Under the pieces are notes generated by a model. That model did no database searches, had not been told where the DNA came from, and worked only from the letters and a program-made list of their open reading frames with translations. Made by a program: the position numbers and the translations under genes. From Piscicola geometra (lineage: Eukaryota > Annelida > Clitellata > Hirudinida > Piscicolidae), in the NCBI GenBank assembly GCA_943735955.1, contig OX030955.1:9065647-9129646 (forward strand): 64,000 nucleotides of DNA, read 5' to 3'. Below are positions 1-11,623 of this stretch, one piece after another (within the stretch, counting starts at the first letter, position 1; each line of letters starts with the position of its first letter).

Positions 1-1300
1 CGGCTATAAAAGAATTAACTGAAAAAAAGTAAAGAGCATCAAAAAGAATTTATAAGAGCTGTAACAATAAAATAATTCAGGAAATGTGAAAGAAAACTAA
101 TTGAAAAATGTATTTCAAAGAAAGATGTTAAAGATGACCCAGAAGGAAAGTGTTTCATTTTTGTGTTGCTGAGAAATGTTAACTGTGATGGACGAGGAAT
201 GATGAAGGAAAAATGAAAACGGAGAATTGTTGGGAATGAAATGGTTTTGCAAAACTGGGAAATTATAAAGATTTGTTTTAAAACACGCATTTATAGACTA
301 CTTTTAGTTTTAAAATTGAACTGAATGGTTTCACTCTTCCACAAATCTATCTTCCATTTGTACGTTCATGTATTTTTAACTTTCTTAAATATATTTTCTC
401 CAACTTTTCATCTATCCTCTTTCAAACTGTCTCAGCACCTTCCCACGCAACAACAGGACAAGCATGAATGCAGACCAAAGACTTTTCTGGATTATTATTT
501 TTTGCTTGAGCCTTCTACCCGTCCATCATCATTATGTCCTGACATCTACTACCGCTATAAACATCACCACGATCATCCTATCTATCCTAGCTGCTGTCGC
601 CATTATCATCATCAAAATATTTATTAATTTTAAAGCATTTTTGGAGTAAAAGCCCATATTTTTCTCCTTCTTTCAGTTGAACGAGTTTTTCAAGAAAGCT
701 TGTCGTTCGTTTAATCCTTTCTCATTATACATTGCCTCATAATTTTTTTTTCTTTGAGTAAGCAGCCAATTCATTCACCATCATGCTTATTATTATAAAC
801 AGAAAAAAATATTTTTAGAGGTAGTGTCTTTAGTGATTAATGAGTCATCTTTTAGTATTCCAATTTCATATTGTCTTTAAAATCAATGAGAAAATCAAAT
901 TATTTAGAAAATAACTCATTTTTCATTTATTAAAAAAACTTTCATATTATAAACCATAAAAACTTTAAAACTTAACCAATAGAATTAGTTTCGCATCTGT
1001 GTACATTTTCAGTAATGAAGGCAAAACAGTATCAACTGGACTATTGAAGGCAATCCTTTGAAATAATAATGCATCCAGAAGATTCAGTTATTTTGATAAA
1101 CGATCCATTTCTAGAGAGAAGCAGAGATTATGCGTTGTGGGAGGATTCACAATAGCTGGACTGTCTCCCTTTGTAAACCTTTGCAAAAAGCATCAACTCC
1201 ATTTATGAAAAGTATGTTTAGTGCCTAGAAATGACTGGGATTCTTTTCTTTGTAAAAATGTTCCACTATTGCTTTTATCTTCTTCATTACCAACCGAATT
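1..1300. other. AT-rich flank, no gene recognised
   Basis: I see no exon here that I can assign. Short open frames are present but none resembles a known family. The missing C-terminal half of the phosphate transporter would be expected on this side on the minus strand, but no matching transmembrane exon is visible, so this is probably intron. Confidence 0.5.
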
Positions 1301-1500
1301 NNNNNNNNNNNNNNNNNNNNNNNNNNNNNNNNNNNNNNNNNNNNNNNNNNNNNNNNNNNNNNNNNNNNNNNNNNNNNNNNNNNNNNNNNNNNNNNNNNNN
1401 NNNNNNNNNNNNNNNNNNNNNNNNNNNNNNNNNNNNNNNNNNNNNNNNNNNNNNNNNNNNNNNNNNNNNNNNNNNNNNNNNNNNNNNNNNNNNNNNNNNN
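1301..1500. other. Assembly gap (200 N)
   Basis: A run of exactly 200 undetermined bases. It abuts a minisatellite on its right side, which probably caused the break. Two hundred may be an arbitrary gap size. Confidence 0.98.
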
Positions 1501-1980
1501 CAACCACCCATGCATACACCCACCCATATAACCACCCATGCATGCAACCACCCATGCATACACCCACCCATATAACCACCCATGCATGCAATCACCCATG
1601 CATGCAACCACCCATGCATGCACCCACCCAGCCATGACGCCACCCATGCATACACCCACCCATACACCCACCCATACATGCACCCACCCATGCATATAAC
1701 CACCCATGCATACACCCACACATGCATGCAACCAACCATGCATACACCCACGCATGCATGCAACCAACCATGCATACACCCACCCATGCATACACCCACC
1801 CATACACCCACCAACCCATGCACCCACCCATGCACCCACCAACCCATGCACCCACCCATGCATACACCCACCCATGCATATAACCACCCATGCATACACC
1901 CACCCATATAACCACCCATGCATACACCCACCCATATAAACACCCATGCATGCACCCACCTAGCCATGCACCCAGCCTAC
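1501..1980. repeat. Minisatellite of ACCCACCCATGCAT-type units
   Basis: Imperfect tandem array of CACCCACCCATGCATA-like units with ATAACC variants. It begins at the gap and stops at the donor side of the last visible phosphate-transporter exon (1981). Long open frames with MHAWV or HPPMH patterns are by-products of the repeat. Confidence 0.9.
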
Positions 1981-3386
1981 CCTTGATCTTCCTCCTCTGC
2001 CAGGGCACCACGAGCAGGAAGACTAGCAGGGCGGTGAGGAGACCACAAACGAAGCTGATCAGGAAGGTCGCCCAAAGAGGCAGTAAGTGCAAGTAGAACA
2101 CTGAGGTGCATGGAGGGATGAATTGATGGGTACACGTATGAATGGATAAATTGATGGGTAGATGCATGCGTGAATGGATGAGTGGATGGATTGATGAGTG
2201 GATGAATTGATGAATGGATGAATTGATGAATGGATGAATTGATGAATGGATGAATTGATGAATGGATGAATTTATGAGTGGATGAATTTATGAGTGGATG
2301 AATTGATGGGTAGATGCATGGATGGATGGATGAGTTGATGCACGCATAAAAGGATGAATGGATACATTAGTAGACGAGATATTTAGTCTGAAATGCAACG
2401 CTATGCAAGGTAATCGAACTTTGAGGGCCGTCGTAAAAGACAGAGAAGACGTTGACAGAGATGGTGAGTGCGTACAGGACTGGCAGGAACCTCAAGCCTG
2501 GCTCTAAGGGCTCTTTCTGTGGTGGTTGACGAACTCTAATGTTGGTAACCTACATTTCTCTACATCTACACCGCTGAAATAGCACTTGGTTATGATGCGA
2601 CCGGGAATTTGTGTTTAGTTGGATGAATGGTAGGACGAAGGATGATTTCAATGACAAACGCACACCTTGTTAAGGATGAATTTTTGACAAGCCCAGAAGA
2701 AAAAGACTGACACCACGCCAGCCAGCACTGGAGACAACAGCCATGAGCCTCCTATGAGATTAATTATAGAATTAATTATAATTTGTAAACTTATAAACTT
2801 AGAATTTATGATTAAGCCTAAAATGATGCTACTTAGCGATCAGCAGAAGCTAGACGTCATCAGGTAAATAGGCCCTGTGTCATCCCCATTGACACAACAA
2901 CAAGATGGACAGTTTCAAGCCAGAATGAACATTTTTGAGTTCAAGCCATCGGTCTAGAAACCAATTATTTACGGAGGTCACTTTCAGTTTCTTTCAGCCT
3001 GAACGACCAAGTAGTAGCAGTAGTACGCTTTCATATTTAACGGATGAAAAAGTAAAATGAATAAATACGTGTGCTGTGAAGTAATAAACAACCACTCGAA
3101 CCATGAAAGTTCATAAGCCCTTTAAAACATTCCTTCAAGTATTTGTTTACTTGTTCACATATGCTAGACTTATTACAGCCTTAATGGAGGATTAATTCGT
3201 TTGCGATCCAGACCAAGCACTTCCAATTTATTCATAACGGTCCGTTATTAAGATTTGAATGCGTTTCGGTGAACTTAGTTTGAATAACTTTGTTCATCAG
3301 TATGGCTGGTTGGTTGGTAAACAAGGGCACGGAAGTCAAACAAAACTGATAAGCAAACAATGAAATGCAAACATTCACACACACAC

Positions 3387-3469
<83 letters not shown>

Positions 3470-4662
3470 ACACACACACACACACAAACCTCCTCCCCAC
3501 ACACACACACGCAAAACACACACACCCCCCCCCCAAACAAACACACCGATGAATCCTAGTTTATACCACTTGACATTGTGGACTCCGTTGGCGACCAGTG
3601 CAAAGCCGATGGTGGAGCCGATGATGCTGTGAGTGGCCGATATGGGCAGTCGGAGCATCGTCGCCGCTATGCACCATATGCACGAGCCTGCAGGGACGGC
3701 GGTGGTGTTGAGAAAGAATTATGTAATGGAAGAATTATCAAAGTAGAGGTTTTTGGTGGATAGATGCGCATTTAAAGTTAGATTAGACTGAAATATTTGA
3801 GTTTTGAATGTATCCATGATACAGCGTATCATCGTTGAGGAATAATTAACGTATGCCAAATTCGTTTTATATAATATCAAGCAGGACTGCTAGGAAGATT
3901 AAAGGCTTAATGATGTGTTAGAGACTTTTAGAGTCATGTGATACAAAACTTTTAGAATTTCAACTTGCCACTTTCAAAAATTAAAATAAATACTTTTTAT
4001 ATTCCTTAAAGTAATGAAATAAAAACAAAACATTTTCAAGAAATTTTATGATGCAAACAGATGTTATAAAATGTCCTGATTATAATAAGGTTTTAAAAAC
4101 TACTTAAGTGCAACAAATATTCAATAAAACTAATTATTAAAGGCAAACTTCAAAGTTATTTTCCTATAGACGAACCTGACAAAGAGGCAATATTTCCTAT
4201 CATCAGCAGCTTGATGTGGTTTTCATAGGGTTTCACATCAATTATTCCATTCCTTATAGTATCTGACACCTTAGAACCTTCATTCATAAGAAAATTTATT
4301 TAAATTCTACATATTTATAAATTGAGAAAACAATTCTTGATCAAATATGAAAGAATAGACATTTCAATCCTTCTTATAAATTTTATATACCTAAATATAA
4401 GTCAAAATAACTTTCAAATACTTCGAATTACTGCATAAGTAACAAACTGACCTAAAAGTACGGCTCCCAGCGTTTCAAACACAGTGGCAAGGATGAAGGC
4501 TTGCTTCAGGGTGAGGACCTTGGAACCAACGGCAGTACCAAATGAGTTGGCAACGTCATTCGCGCCTATGCCAAACGCAAACAGGAATGCAACAATGAAT
4601 CCCACCACGATCATCCATATTTGATCGTTGGGAATCCTTGAAAATGTTTCTTCTATACTCAT
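1981..4662 (-). CDS. SLC20: PiT-family sodium-dependent phosphate transporter, N-terminal half (partial)
   Basis: Inorganic phosphate importer of the plasma membrane that couples uptake to sodium. Six exons join in phase on the minus strand: 4662-4452, 4277-4176, 3687-3547, 2751-2666, 2516-2420 and 2100-1981, about 252 residues. Exon 1 begins [13 protein letters not shown] and carries the PiT signature [16 protein letters not shown] followed by [10 protein letters not shown]. Later exons match the family at [55 protein letters not shown] and [10 protein letters not shown]. The start is the ATG that places the signature at the usual depth. The last exon ends near WQRRKIKG, where the large cytoplasmic loop begins. 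The loop, the second signature copy and the C-terminal membrane segments are not visible, because a minisatellite and assembly gap follow. Family assignment is secure; SLC20A1 versus A2 cannot be decided. Confidence 0.92.
2101..2350. repeat. Tandem GGATGAATTGAT repeat in a PiT intron
   Basis: About a dozen imperfect copies of a 16-base GAATGGATGAATTGAT-type unit, lying in the intron directly upstream (minus-strand sense) of the LPLWATF exon. Confidence 0.85.
3376..3546. repeat. CA/GT microsatellite flush with a PiT splice donor
   Basis: A (CA)n array with a C-rich right end. Read on the minus strand, it starts directly at the donor of the PiT exon 3687-3547 as GTGTGTTTG and continues as (GT)n for about 170 bases. 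It therefore occupies the first part of that intron. Confidence 0.9.
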
Positions 4663-5141
4663 AATGGTAATTTAAGTGGTAACTATAAATCAAGTTTTTA
4701 TGCAAATAAAACTGTTGACAGTATCATTTATATCAATAATTATTATTATCTGACAATTTAGTGCATTTTCCTGAACATCCTCGTTTACAAACTTTGTACC
4801 GTTCTTTCCAAGCGACTTAACTGGAAAGAAGCTAAGATTTAAAAACCACTTTTAAAAGTGAATTTTCCAAAAGCAATGAAAATTAAACCTACTACACGTA
4901 AATGTTATTCGAAAGAACTCATCACATAAAATTTTTGTTTTGCAAGTTACAGGAAACATTGAATTGATTTTGAATATCGATCAAGTTGAGTGTTTATCAA
5001 GTATTTTCGAGATTATCCACTATTTAAAAGCCATAAATGTTAACGTACTTGAAACACACGAAATTTTAATAAAGATTATGAATTTAATATTTAAATATTA
5101 AAAATAGAGTGATTCTTTTTTTCAGTTCACCGTCATTTGCC
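4663..5141 (-). promoter_or_regulatory. Short spacer between stum-like gene and PiT start
   Basis: Only 479 bases separate the stop of the upstream stum-like gene from the PiT start codon, both on the minus strand. It must hold the 3' UTR of one and the 5' region of the other, unless PiT has a further upstream noncoding exon. It is AT-rich and I see no defined promoter motif. Confidence 0.45.
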
Positions 5142-8100
5142 TCATTTAGAAGCCCATGCCCTAAAGCTAGGGTCGAGAGCGCCTACAACCTTGGCCTTCA
5201 ATGTTGCCTCATGCTGACTCTTCTCGATGTCACGCTTCTCCTCTATCGAATGATTAATAGAAAATATCTCGGATCTGTTTTACATTTCTGCCGCAAATAA
5301 ACTATAATATCGGCTACTCAATTCCTATTGGTTGGAATAAAATATACATAAAATTTATTTGTATAATTTTGAAAATAAACGGACTTAAAAAAGTATAATT
5401 TTTGTAATATGGATCTTGAAAATTAAAAAGTATCATTTTATAAAATTTATTTGCATTATGTTGAAAATAAACGGACTTAAAAAAGTATAATTTTGTAATC
5501 TGGATCTTGAAAATGAAAAAGTATCATTTTATAAAAAATGTTATATAATATGAACTTTTCACAATAAACCTTTGAAAATTAAATTTCTATTTAAATATAG
5601 ATATAAAATTTAAGAGTAAAAAAACACTTTTATTTTTTATGTATAAACAATAATTATTTATTTAACTTAAAATCAAACTCACAAAACAATTTTCAATATT
5701 AATAAAAAAGTCATTGTATCATATTTGATTAACTTAATATATAGGATCAAACTTACAAAACAGTCTTAAAATACTAATAAAAAAGTAATTGTTTTCATAA
5801 TTAAATAACTTAATATGCATGATCAAATTCATAAACAGTCTTTTAAAATAGTAATAAAAGTAATTTTTAAATATTCAATTAACTTAATATTTAAGATCAA
5901 ACTCACTTATGTCTTTCAAAATAGTAATAAAAAGATCATTATTCTTATTTTTCTGCCTCCACACAAACTCTGTTAGATAGCTGTCCAGCAAACTTCTAGC
6001 AGTTCCTGCTTCTTTCTTACTCATTCTTTTCAGCTTGTTCCACAAACTCTCGATAGTCTGTGTGTGGGCTCCAGTAGTAGGGTCAACAAAAATAGTGGAA
6101 TGATTTACAGTCATGTGCCTATAACCCATTCCATCAATCTATTCTGCTATATGAAGCCCACATGTCTGAAAGAATGATTGAGCCGGGAGCAATGCAGGCC
6201 TTGATGGCGCCCAGCAGAGTGTCTGCAGTCCGAAACACTTTTTTAGTCCTTCTGCATATCTCTCCAAAGACCTATTGCTGAGGAAGGATTCTGCCTTTGT
6301 GGTGCTTGCGACGAGAGATGAGGGTTTCGTCAATCTCGACGTGTAGACCTGGTCCCCCTATTTTTGTCGGAGTCTTCACCATCCTCCAGACGCATACATC
6401 AAGGATGAAGTTCTTCCAGTCCACAGACGTCTTGCGACTAATGCCTATCTCATTAAGGCGAAACTTTATGGTACTTTGGTAGATTGCCCAACTATAAAAT
6501 AGTAATATAATTTTCCAAAATTCCAAGTTGGAGTTCTCCAACCAAGTACCTTTGCGGAGGGAAATTTTTTGCCTGCACTGAGCTTTACTGCAGCTCCACC
6601 TTTCTTGTGTTAGATTCATTTGATGATTATTTTTGCATAATCGAACTCTATGTAACACTCCGTATTTCTGCAAAAACCTTATGGCCGTCTCCTTGTCAAA
6701 ATTTGAAATAGTTAGGATATTCATTTTTTACTGCGTACTCAAGAATTAAGACTACAAACCAGTGATATTTTCGTAACGAAAACGAAAACGACAATTTTGA
6801 ATAATCGTTCCACGAAAACGAAAATAAAAACTTTAATTATTTTCAAAACTGAAACTAAAATAAAAACTTTAATTATTTTTAAAATGAAAACGAAAATAAA
6901 AAATATAATTAATTCCTAAACGAAACTGTTACAAACGAAAAAGTAAAAGTGTATCTAAGTAAAACTAAATAATTTTTTGTTCTTATTTTACTTATTCAAT
7001 TTTTTAAGTCCGTTCATGGAAAATGTATACATAATTGTCTAAAATCGTCTAACTAAAAATTTGATGCATTAAAATATAATAGTCCGTTTATTTTCAATAT
7101 TGTGCAAACAAATTTTAGGTATATTTTTTTCCAACCAATAGGAATTGAATGGGCGATATTATAGTTTATTTGCGGCAGAAATGTAAAACAGATCCAATAT
7201 CTCTAACTATTAGTTTATCAAAACGATTAATTTATTCCATAATTATTCTGAAATTCTATTTTAAGTTAAATTTCCCTAAAAACGACTAACTCTAGTTTCA
7301 TTCACAAAAAAGTAATCACTTTACAACCACCAAAAATTTTTCACCTGACAGGATGATGAAGTAAATGCCCCAGACGAGACTCCACAGCCATCCGACGAGC
7401 AGGAAGGGCACTGTGAAGAGCTGCATCGAACCGACTGCAACGTTGATGCAGATGGTGGAAACAGCAGAAGACATGCGTGGTTGACCGCATGCCAATCCCA
7501 ACATGCCACTGATCATCGTGCCTGTGTGTTCATATGAGACAAAATTCGTTGTCTTTGCATTAAATGGAAATTATTTGTTGCATTAAAAGATTGTAGATGT
7601 TCGCGGAAAAATAGATCCTTATTGAGCAAAGTTGCAGCTAAAATGCATTTTTAAAGATTTTCTTCGTCTAAAACCAACCGACTCCCGGCAGTAGAACGTT
7701 CGTCAGCAAGCAGAAAACTGCCGCTTCTCTGGGCAAGTAGGGGATCGCTGATCTAATGTACGTGTCTCCAGACCTTGGAAATGTTCGTGGAGGCATGGTG
7801 AAGTTCACCAACATTGTAATTAAAAAGTATAAATTCAATTAAAACTAGTTTAAAACTTTAAATGTAATATTGACGGGTTATATTGAAAATGATACCAAAA
7901 TTTGAAAGAACCCCACATTTTATCCGAGATTCCTTCGCCAACCTTGAATGATCGTTTCCGATGACTTGTGCTCGGTCCTTCTTGGTCACCTGGCCTTCCT
8001 CATCAAGGTTCTCATCGATCAGCCTTCCCATGTCCTCGTAGCTGGCGACACTCTCCTCGATGGTGGGCTGGTGCTTTAGCTGCGGCATGTGCATCAGTTG

Positions 8101-9421
8101 CTGCGATGCTCTGCTGTTCCTGCGGTCGCAAAAGCTTGTCTTGTGCTTATAATTTTTTTGAACTACATTTTCATTTTCAATTAAATTAACATAATTCTTA
8201 TTAAATTGAATGAATTAATTTTTTTTAATGAAAAATTCTATAACGTTAACGAAAACGCTAAGTTTTCTCAAAACAGGATCCTATTTCTACAATGATCGCA
8301 AAGGCTTAAGTGGCGACCTCCTTTCGTGCATGTTGTAGAGCTCTCTCTGGTGCATCTTCATCTCCTGCTTCACCTTCTGCAGCACAATCTCATCTTGCAT
8401 CTAGTCGCACGAAGGCGTGAAACAGGCTTTGGTTTAATTGATGGGACTCGTTAGATAAATATCTTCTAAATGACTTTTTTTAAATATTCAATAAGTTATA
8501 TGAATAAAATTCTATTTTTAATATGATTTTTAAAATAAATAAAAAAATATAATTTCTTCACCATGCTGGCACGTCGTTTGGAAGACCTGAAGCTGTCCAT
8601 GAGGCCTGACTCGTTGAGCGGGTCCAGTGTGGTCTCTTGACTGATCTTCGAAATCCTCGATGTAGTTGAGCGATGAAATTAAAAAATTGTAACTAAAATT
8701 AAAGTTTCAATTTGGTTTTTGGTAAACATTTAACTCTAAAAAAGTATGACATTTGTGAGAAAAAAAATTTAGAGGCTTACATTTTTTTATGTCAAACTTT
8801 CAACTATAAACTACCTCCCAACCTCCTATGGTCGTGGCCAGTTTTTCTGTTGCTGTATCTGGATGCTTCCAGGTCGAGACTTGCTTGGGAGGCAGTCTCG
8901 ATGTCGTGTCGCATGTCGAGGATGCGGTTCTTGTGCTGCGTGATCAGACGCTTCCACCTCTGTCTCAGACTCAACGGCGTCTCCTTGCCCTCTCCTCGCT
9001 TGCTCAGTGGGTTACGCGACTTTCCTGTGACTTTGTTGCCTTCTGGCACCTTACCTTTGACATTTCTACCAGTATTTGTAACTGTGACAATTTTCTCGTT
9101 TCTGTTAGTGATCCTAGTTGTATTATCTTTCTTGATGATCTCTTTAGGGACGGGAGGACAGATTTCATTAGTGATTTTCTCGTATTCTGGACCGACGAGC
9201 GTTTTCAGGATGTTGATGTCATCATTCTTTGCATGCGACTCTGAAGAGGGTTTTTCCAGTTTTGATTTGTTTTCAGTTTCAAAAGCCTTGTTATCCAGGC
9301 CTTTCTTCACATTTGTGCTCTTATCGTTTTCAGGTTCATTATTTGTGGCGGCTTCGACCTTCTTTTCGACCTTTGAACTCACTTTACCGTTCTTTATGCC
9401 GTTTTCTACTTTACTTTCCAT
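5142..9421 (-). CDS. stum: SPEC3/stum-family membrane protein
   Basis: Seven exons close in frame to 441 residues: 9421-8823, 8655-8562, 8400-8318, 8119-7943, 7773-7679, 7521-7345 and 5242-5142. The first about 330 residues are soluble, charged and Lys/Glu/Asn-rich (starts MESKVENGIKNG). The family-specific C-terminal part follows: AIPYLPREAAVFCLLTN-VLLPGVG across one exon, then GTMISGMLGL and a hydrophobic stretch containing FLLVGWLWSLVWGIYF. This AIPxLP..CLxxNxxLPGxG..GW.WS..WG pattern is that of the SPEC3/stum family; Drosophila stum is needed for mechanosensory transduction. The final exon adds a charged tail ending FRAWASK. The in-frame TTG-led extension upstream of 9421 was not used because the first ATG is at 9421. 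The last intron (5243-7344) holds a Merlin transposon. The family call is firm for the C-terminal part; a mechanosensory role here is inference. Confidence 0.85.
5271..5392 (+). repeat. Merlin left terminal inverted repeat
   Basis: Pairs with 7076-7195 in inverted orientation with few mismatches. The shared core includes CCGCAAATAAACTATAATAT and AATTCCTATTGGTTGGAA. The 8-bp target duplication AATATCTC precedes it. Confidence 0.9.
5665..5945. repeat. Degenerate tandem copies of the transposase 3' end
   Basis: About four diverged copies, roughly 75 bp each, of a segment containing GATCAAACTCAC and AATAGTAATAAAAAG. The rightmost copy overlaps the end of the transposase reading frame (EFDLKY). 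A second direct duplication of about 90 bp, containing AAAATAAACGGACTT, lies at 5350-5540 next to the left terminal repeat. Confidence 0.75.
5884..6724 (-). pseudogene. Merlin transposase remnant (DDE, IS1595/ISXO2-like)
   Basis: A DNA-cutting enzyme that would move the element by its ends. It starts MNILTISNFDKETAIRFL at 6724. An N-terminal zinc-finger-like part is visible, with cysteines in VRLCKNNH and WSCSKAQCRQK. Then come EIDETLISRRKHHKGR (first Asp), ILSDMW (second Asp) and GAHTQTIESLWNKLK (catalytic Glu), so all three DDE residues can be seen. The frame is interrupted near 6275, where the usual Trp after LPQQ is a TAG stop. It is broken again near 6130, where a frameshift separates SYSRID from MGYRHMTVNHS. 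It is therefore not expected to make active enzyme. Confidence 0.9.
7076..7195 (-). repeat. Merlin right terminal inverted repeat
   Basis: Reverse complement of the left end at 5271-5392, followed by the second copy of the target duplication AATATCTC at 7196-7203. Confidence 0.9.
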
Positions 9422-10652
9422 ACTTTTACAAAAGATTTTCCAATTTAATTTTGTTTTATAAGTTAATTTGTTCAAATTTACAAATCTTTAAAGCTATTAA
9501 ATATCCATAGTTCAGATTTGCCAAACTTATTCTTTAGATTCTTTCAATTTATATGAAATATTGATTAATCAAAAATGTCGCATGCCAGGCTTTTCAGCTA
9601 TGAAAACCAAAATTACTTGTTTCTCTGTTTCTTTTTCTTCAAAAACTAAAAGACTTTTCTCCATCTTTCCAGGTGCTCAGCCACTGCAATCATACGTTCC
9701 TGCCAGCACTACAAGCAAGTGTATGGGGGACGTCGCACCTGCAATAGAGCTATAGAGACGATATGTCGATATAATCAATGCAAAATACGATCGTAACTTC
9801 GCATTGAGACGCAAGACAAAAGACAAAGATTCTCTCTCATTGATCGTACCAGAATAATCGCCTGCATCATCATTATCAGTTTTTATTGCGTCTTTGCAAG
9901 CTGCATTAAAGAAATGCTTTTAGCCTCCACTGAAAGTTATTGAAAGATCCCTCTCTGGAAGCGATTAAACGATTATAAATGTCTATTATATTTCCAATAA
10001 GCATCTTCTCCACCCTCTAACAGAATGCCAAAGACATACCTCTTCCTACTATATAGTATTAGTTTAGTTTAAGTTAGGGTGATAACCAACCAGGTCTTTT
10101 TTGGTGAAACTTTTCAAAAATAATTCTCCCACAGCCAACAATAAGAGTGATTTAACAAGAACACAAACGAAAATTATATTTAAAAACGAGAAATAAATGA
10201 AAGGATCTTCAGCTTTCAGGCAATAGTCTACATTTAAAAATGAACATAAAACTCTCTAAGTGTTCAGTCCAAAATCTTGATTGGTGGAAAACCGACCAAT
10301 AGAATCAAAGATATCGTTTTTCAGCCTGTGTACGCCCTCTTGGTTCCATAGAGTAGACCTCTCTATTGGCTGTAGCGTCGTACCAATGATGACCATCAGA
10401 CTTCTAAAAGGGTGGGTTCAAGCAATAATCTTTTAATAATTATTTGAAATAAATTATTTATTTGAAGAAATATGAATTAAAAATATACATCGTCAGCACT
10501 CTGTGGAACGTCCACAAAAGATCTAGTTGAGTTTTTTCTGTTTTGGAGAAATTATGACGCTTATATTGCATTTATGAAGAATTGATGAATCATCATAAAC
10601 CTTAAGGTTTCTTTAAACCACAAAACTTCCACTTTTAGCTCATCTAGCCACA
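9422..10652. other. Spacer, no gene recognised
   Basis: AT-rich spacer between the stum-like start and the end of the uncharacterised membrane-protein gene, both on the minus strand. It should contain the stum-like promoter and any 5' UTR. Nothing coding is supported. Confidence 0.5.
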
Positions 10653-11623
10653 TCAATGCCCATCCACCCACCTCAGCCAGGCAAGAACAGCCACCACCAC
10701 AAGCACAGAGACAAGCACAGAGACGAAGACCACAATTAGAATGATAGACCCAAACTTTTGCATGTTTGAAACCATGTGATCTTGCGTGGGATTCTCCAAA
10801 GTTCCATCAGAGTTGTACGCGACATTATTATTCTGCACAATGTTGTGTACGGCGTCGTCTTTTCCACTCATTTCCGTCTTTTGGTGTACGCCTTCAATGC
10901 TTTTGTAGCCTCCTGGGTCTTTCATCTCTCCATCTTTGTACACTCCACCATCTTTGTACACTCCACCATTCTTGTACACTTTCTCCACACCAGAGTGGTG
11001 AACGTCAGAAACCTCCTTGTTGAATAGAGATCGTTGTGATAGGTTAAAATAAACCTGAACTACCAATAATTGTTTATTAAATCTATAAAAATGCCAACTT
11101 TTATTCCGGCTCTTTTTCGTTTCCAATCACCATCTCCTTCTATTTCTTTCTTGTTCAAAGCTTTGTTCCAAATGAATACAACGATTTAGTATAAATGTAC
11201 CATCACACTCCCTTACATCAACCTACTGATAATGTCTGGACCATGGCACGTGGAAGCGACTGCATACTCAATCACCTCGTCTGTCTGCAAGGCCGGATGG
11301 CTGTCGTCGTCGTCGCTGAAAGAACAAATCTTCGGATTGAACTCCGACAAGTGTCCGTTGAAGAGCGGTGAAAAGGTTTTGCAGTCCTGCTTCAGGAGGG
11401 TCTTAACAAGCTCCTGGGAGATGTTCTGGAGTCGAGGGTTGTTCTGCATGAAGGGTTTGAAAACTGCGAGGAAGTCTGGGAAGGGAGGTGGGCATGGAAA
11501 GCTGCTGAATGCGTCTGCTCCTCGTCGCAGTGAAGCATTTTCGTCTGCTACATAGAAAGGAAAGTCATCGGGAAGGAGAGTTGCTAATGCCTGTCGAGAT
11601 GTGAAACGTTCATTTGAGTTCAT
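10653..11623 (-). CDS. Uncharacterised 278-residue single-pass membrane protein
   Basis: I do not recognise this gene. Two exons, 11623-11217 and 11082-10653, join in phase (donor GTAAGG, acceptor TTTTTATAG) and end at a stop, giving 278 residues. It starts MNSNERFTSRQALATLLPDD at an ATG. The first exon encodes a soluble region with the stretch PCPPPFPDFLAVF and an acidic patch SFSDDDDSH. The second has short repeats (VYKNGG, VYKDGG, VYKDGE, then GGYKS) and one strongly hydrophobic segment, about 22 residues starting GSIILIVVFV, close to the C-terminus. It leaves only a short tail, WLRWVDGH. No signal peptide is obvious, so it resembles a tail-anchored or type II/III protein. The internal exon boundary is my inference. 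An alternative donor near the stop (GCTGAG|GTGGGT) could extend it. Confidence 0.6.

Larger units (their letters stand above)
5271..7195 (-). mobile_element. Merlin-type DNA transposon (decayed)
   Basis: A 1925-bp element with inverted terminal repeats of about 120 bp that begin GGATCTGTTTTACATTTC at both ends. It is flanked by an identical 8-bp target duplication, AATATCTC, at 5263-5270 and 7196-7203. An 8-9 bp duplication and an IS1016/ISXO2-like transposase are characteristic of the Merlin superfamily. The element sits in the last intron of the stum-like gene, with its transposase on the same (minus) strand. The near-perfect ends and duplication suggest fairly recent insertion, but the transposase is broken. 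Confidence 0.92.

Noticed and set aside
8712..9461. 249-codon open frame on the plus strand
   Set aside because: Antisense shadow of the first stum-like exon; no family similarity, and the opposite strand splices in phase to a complete gene.
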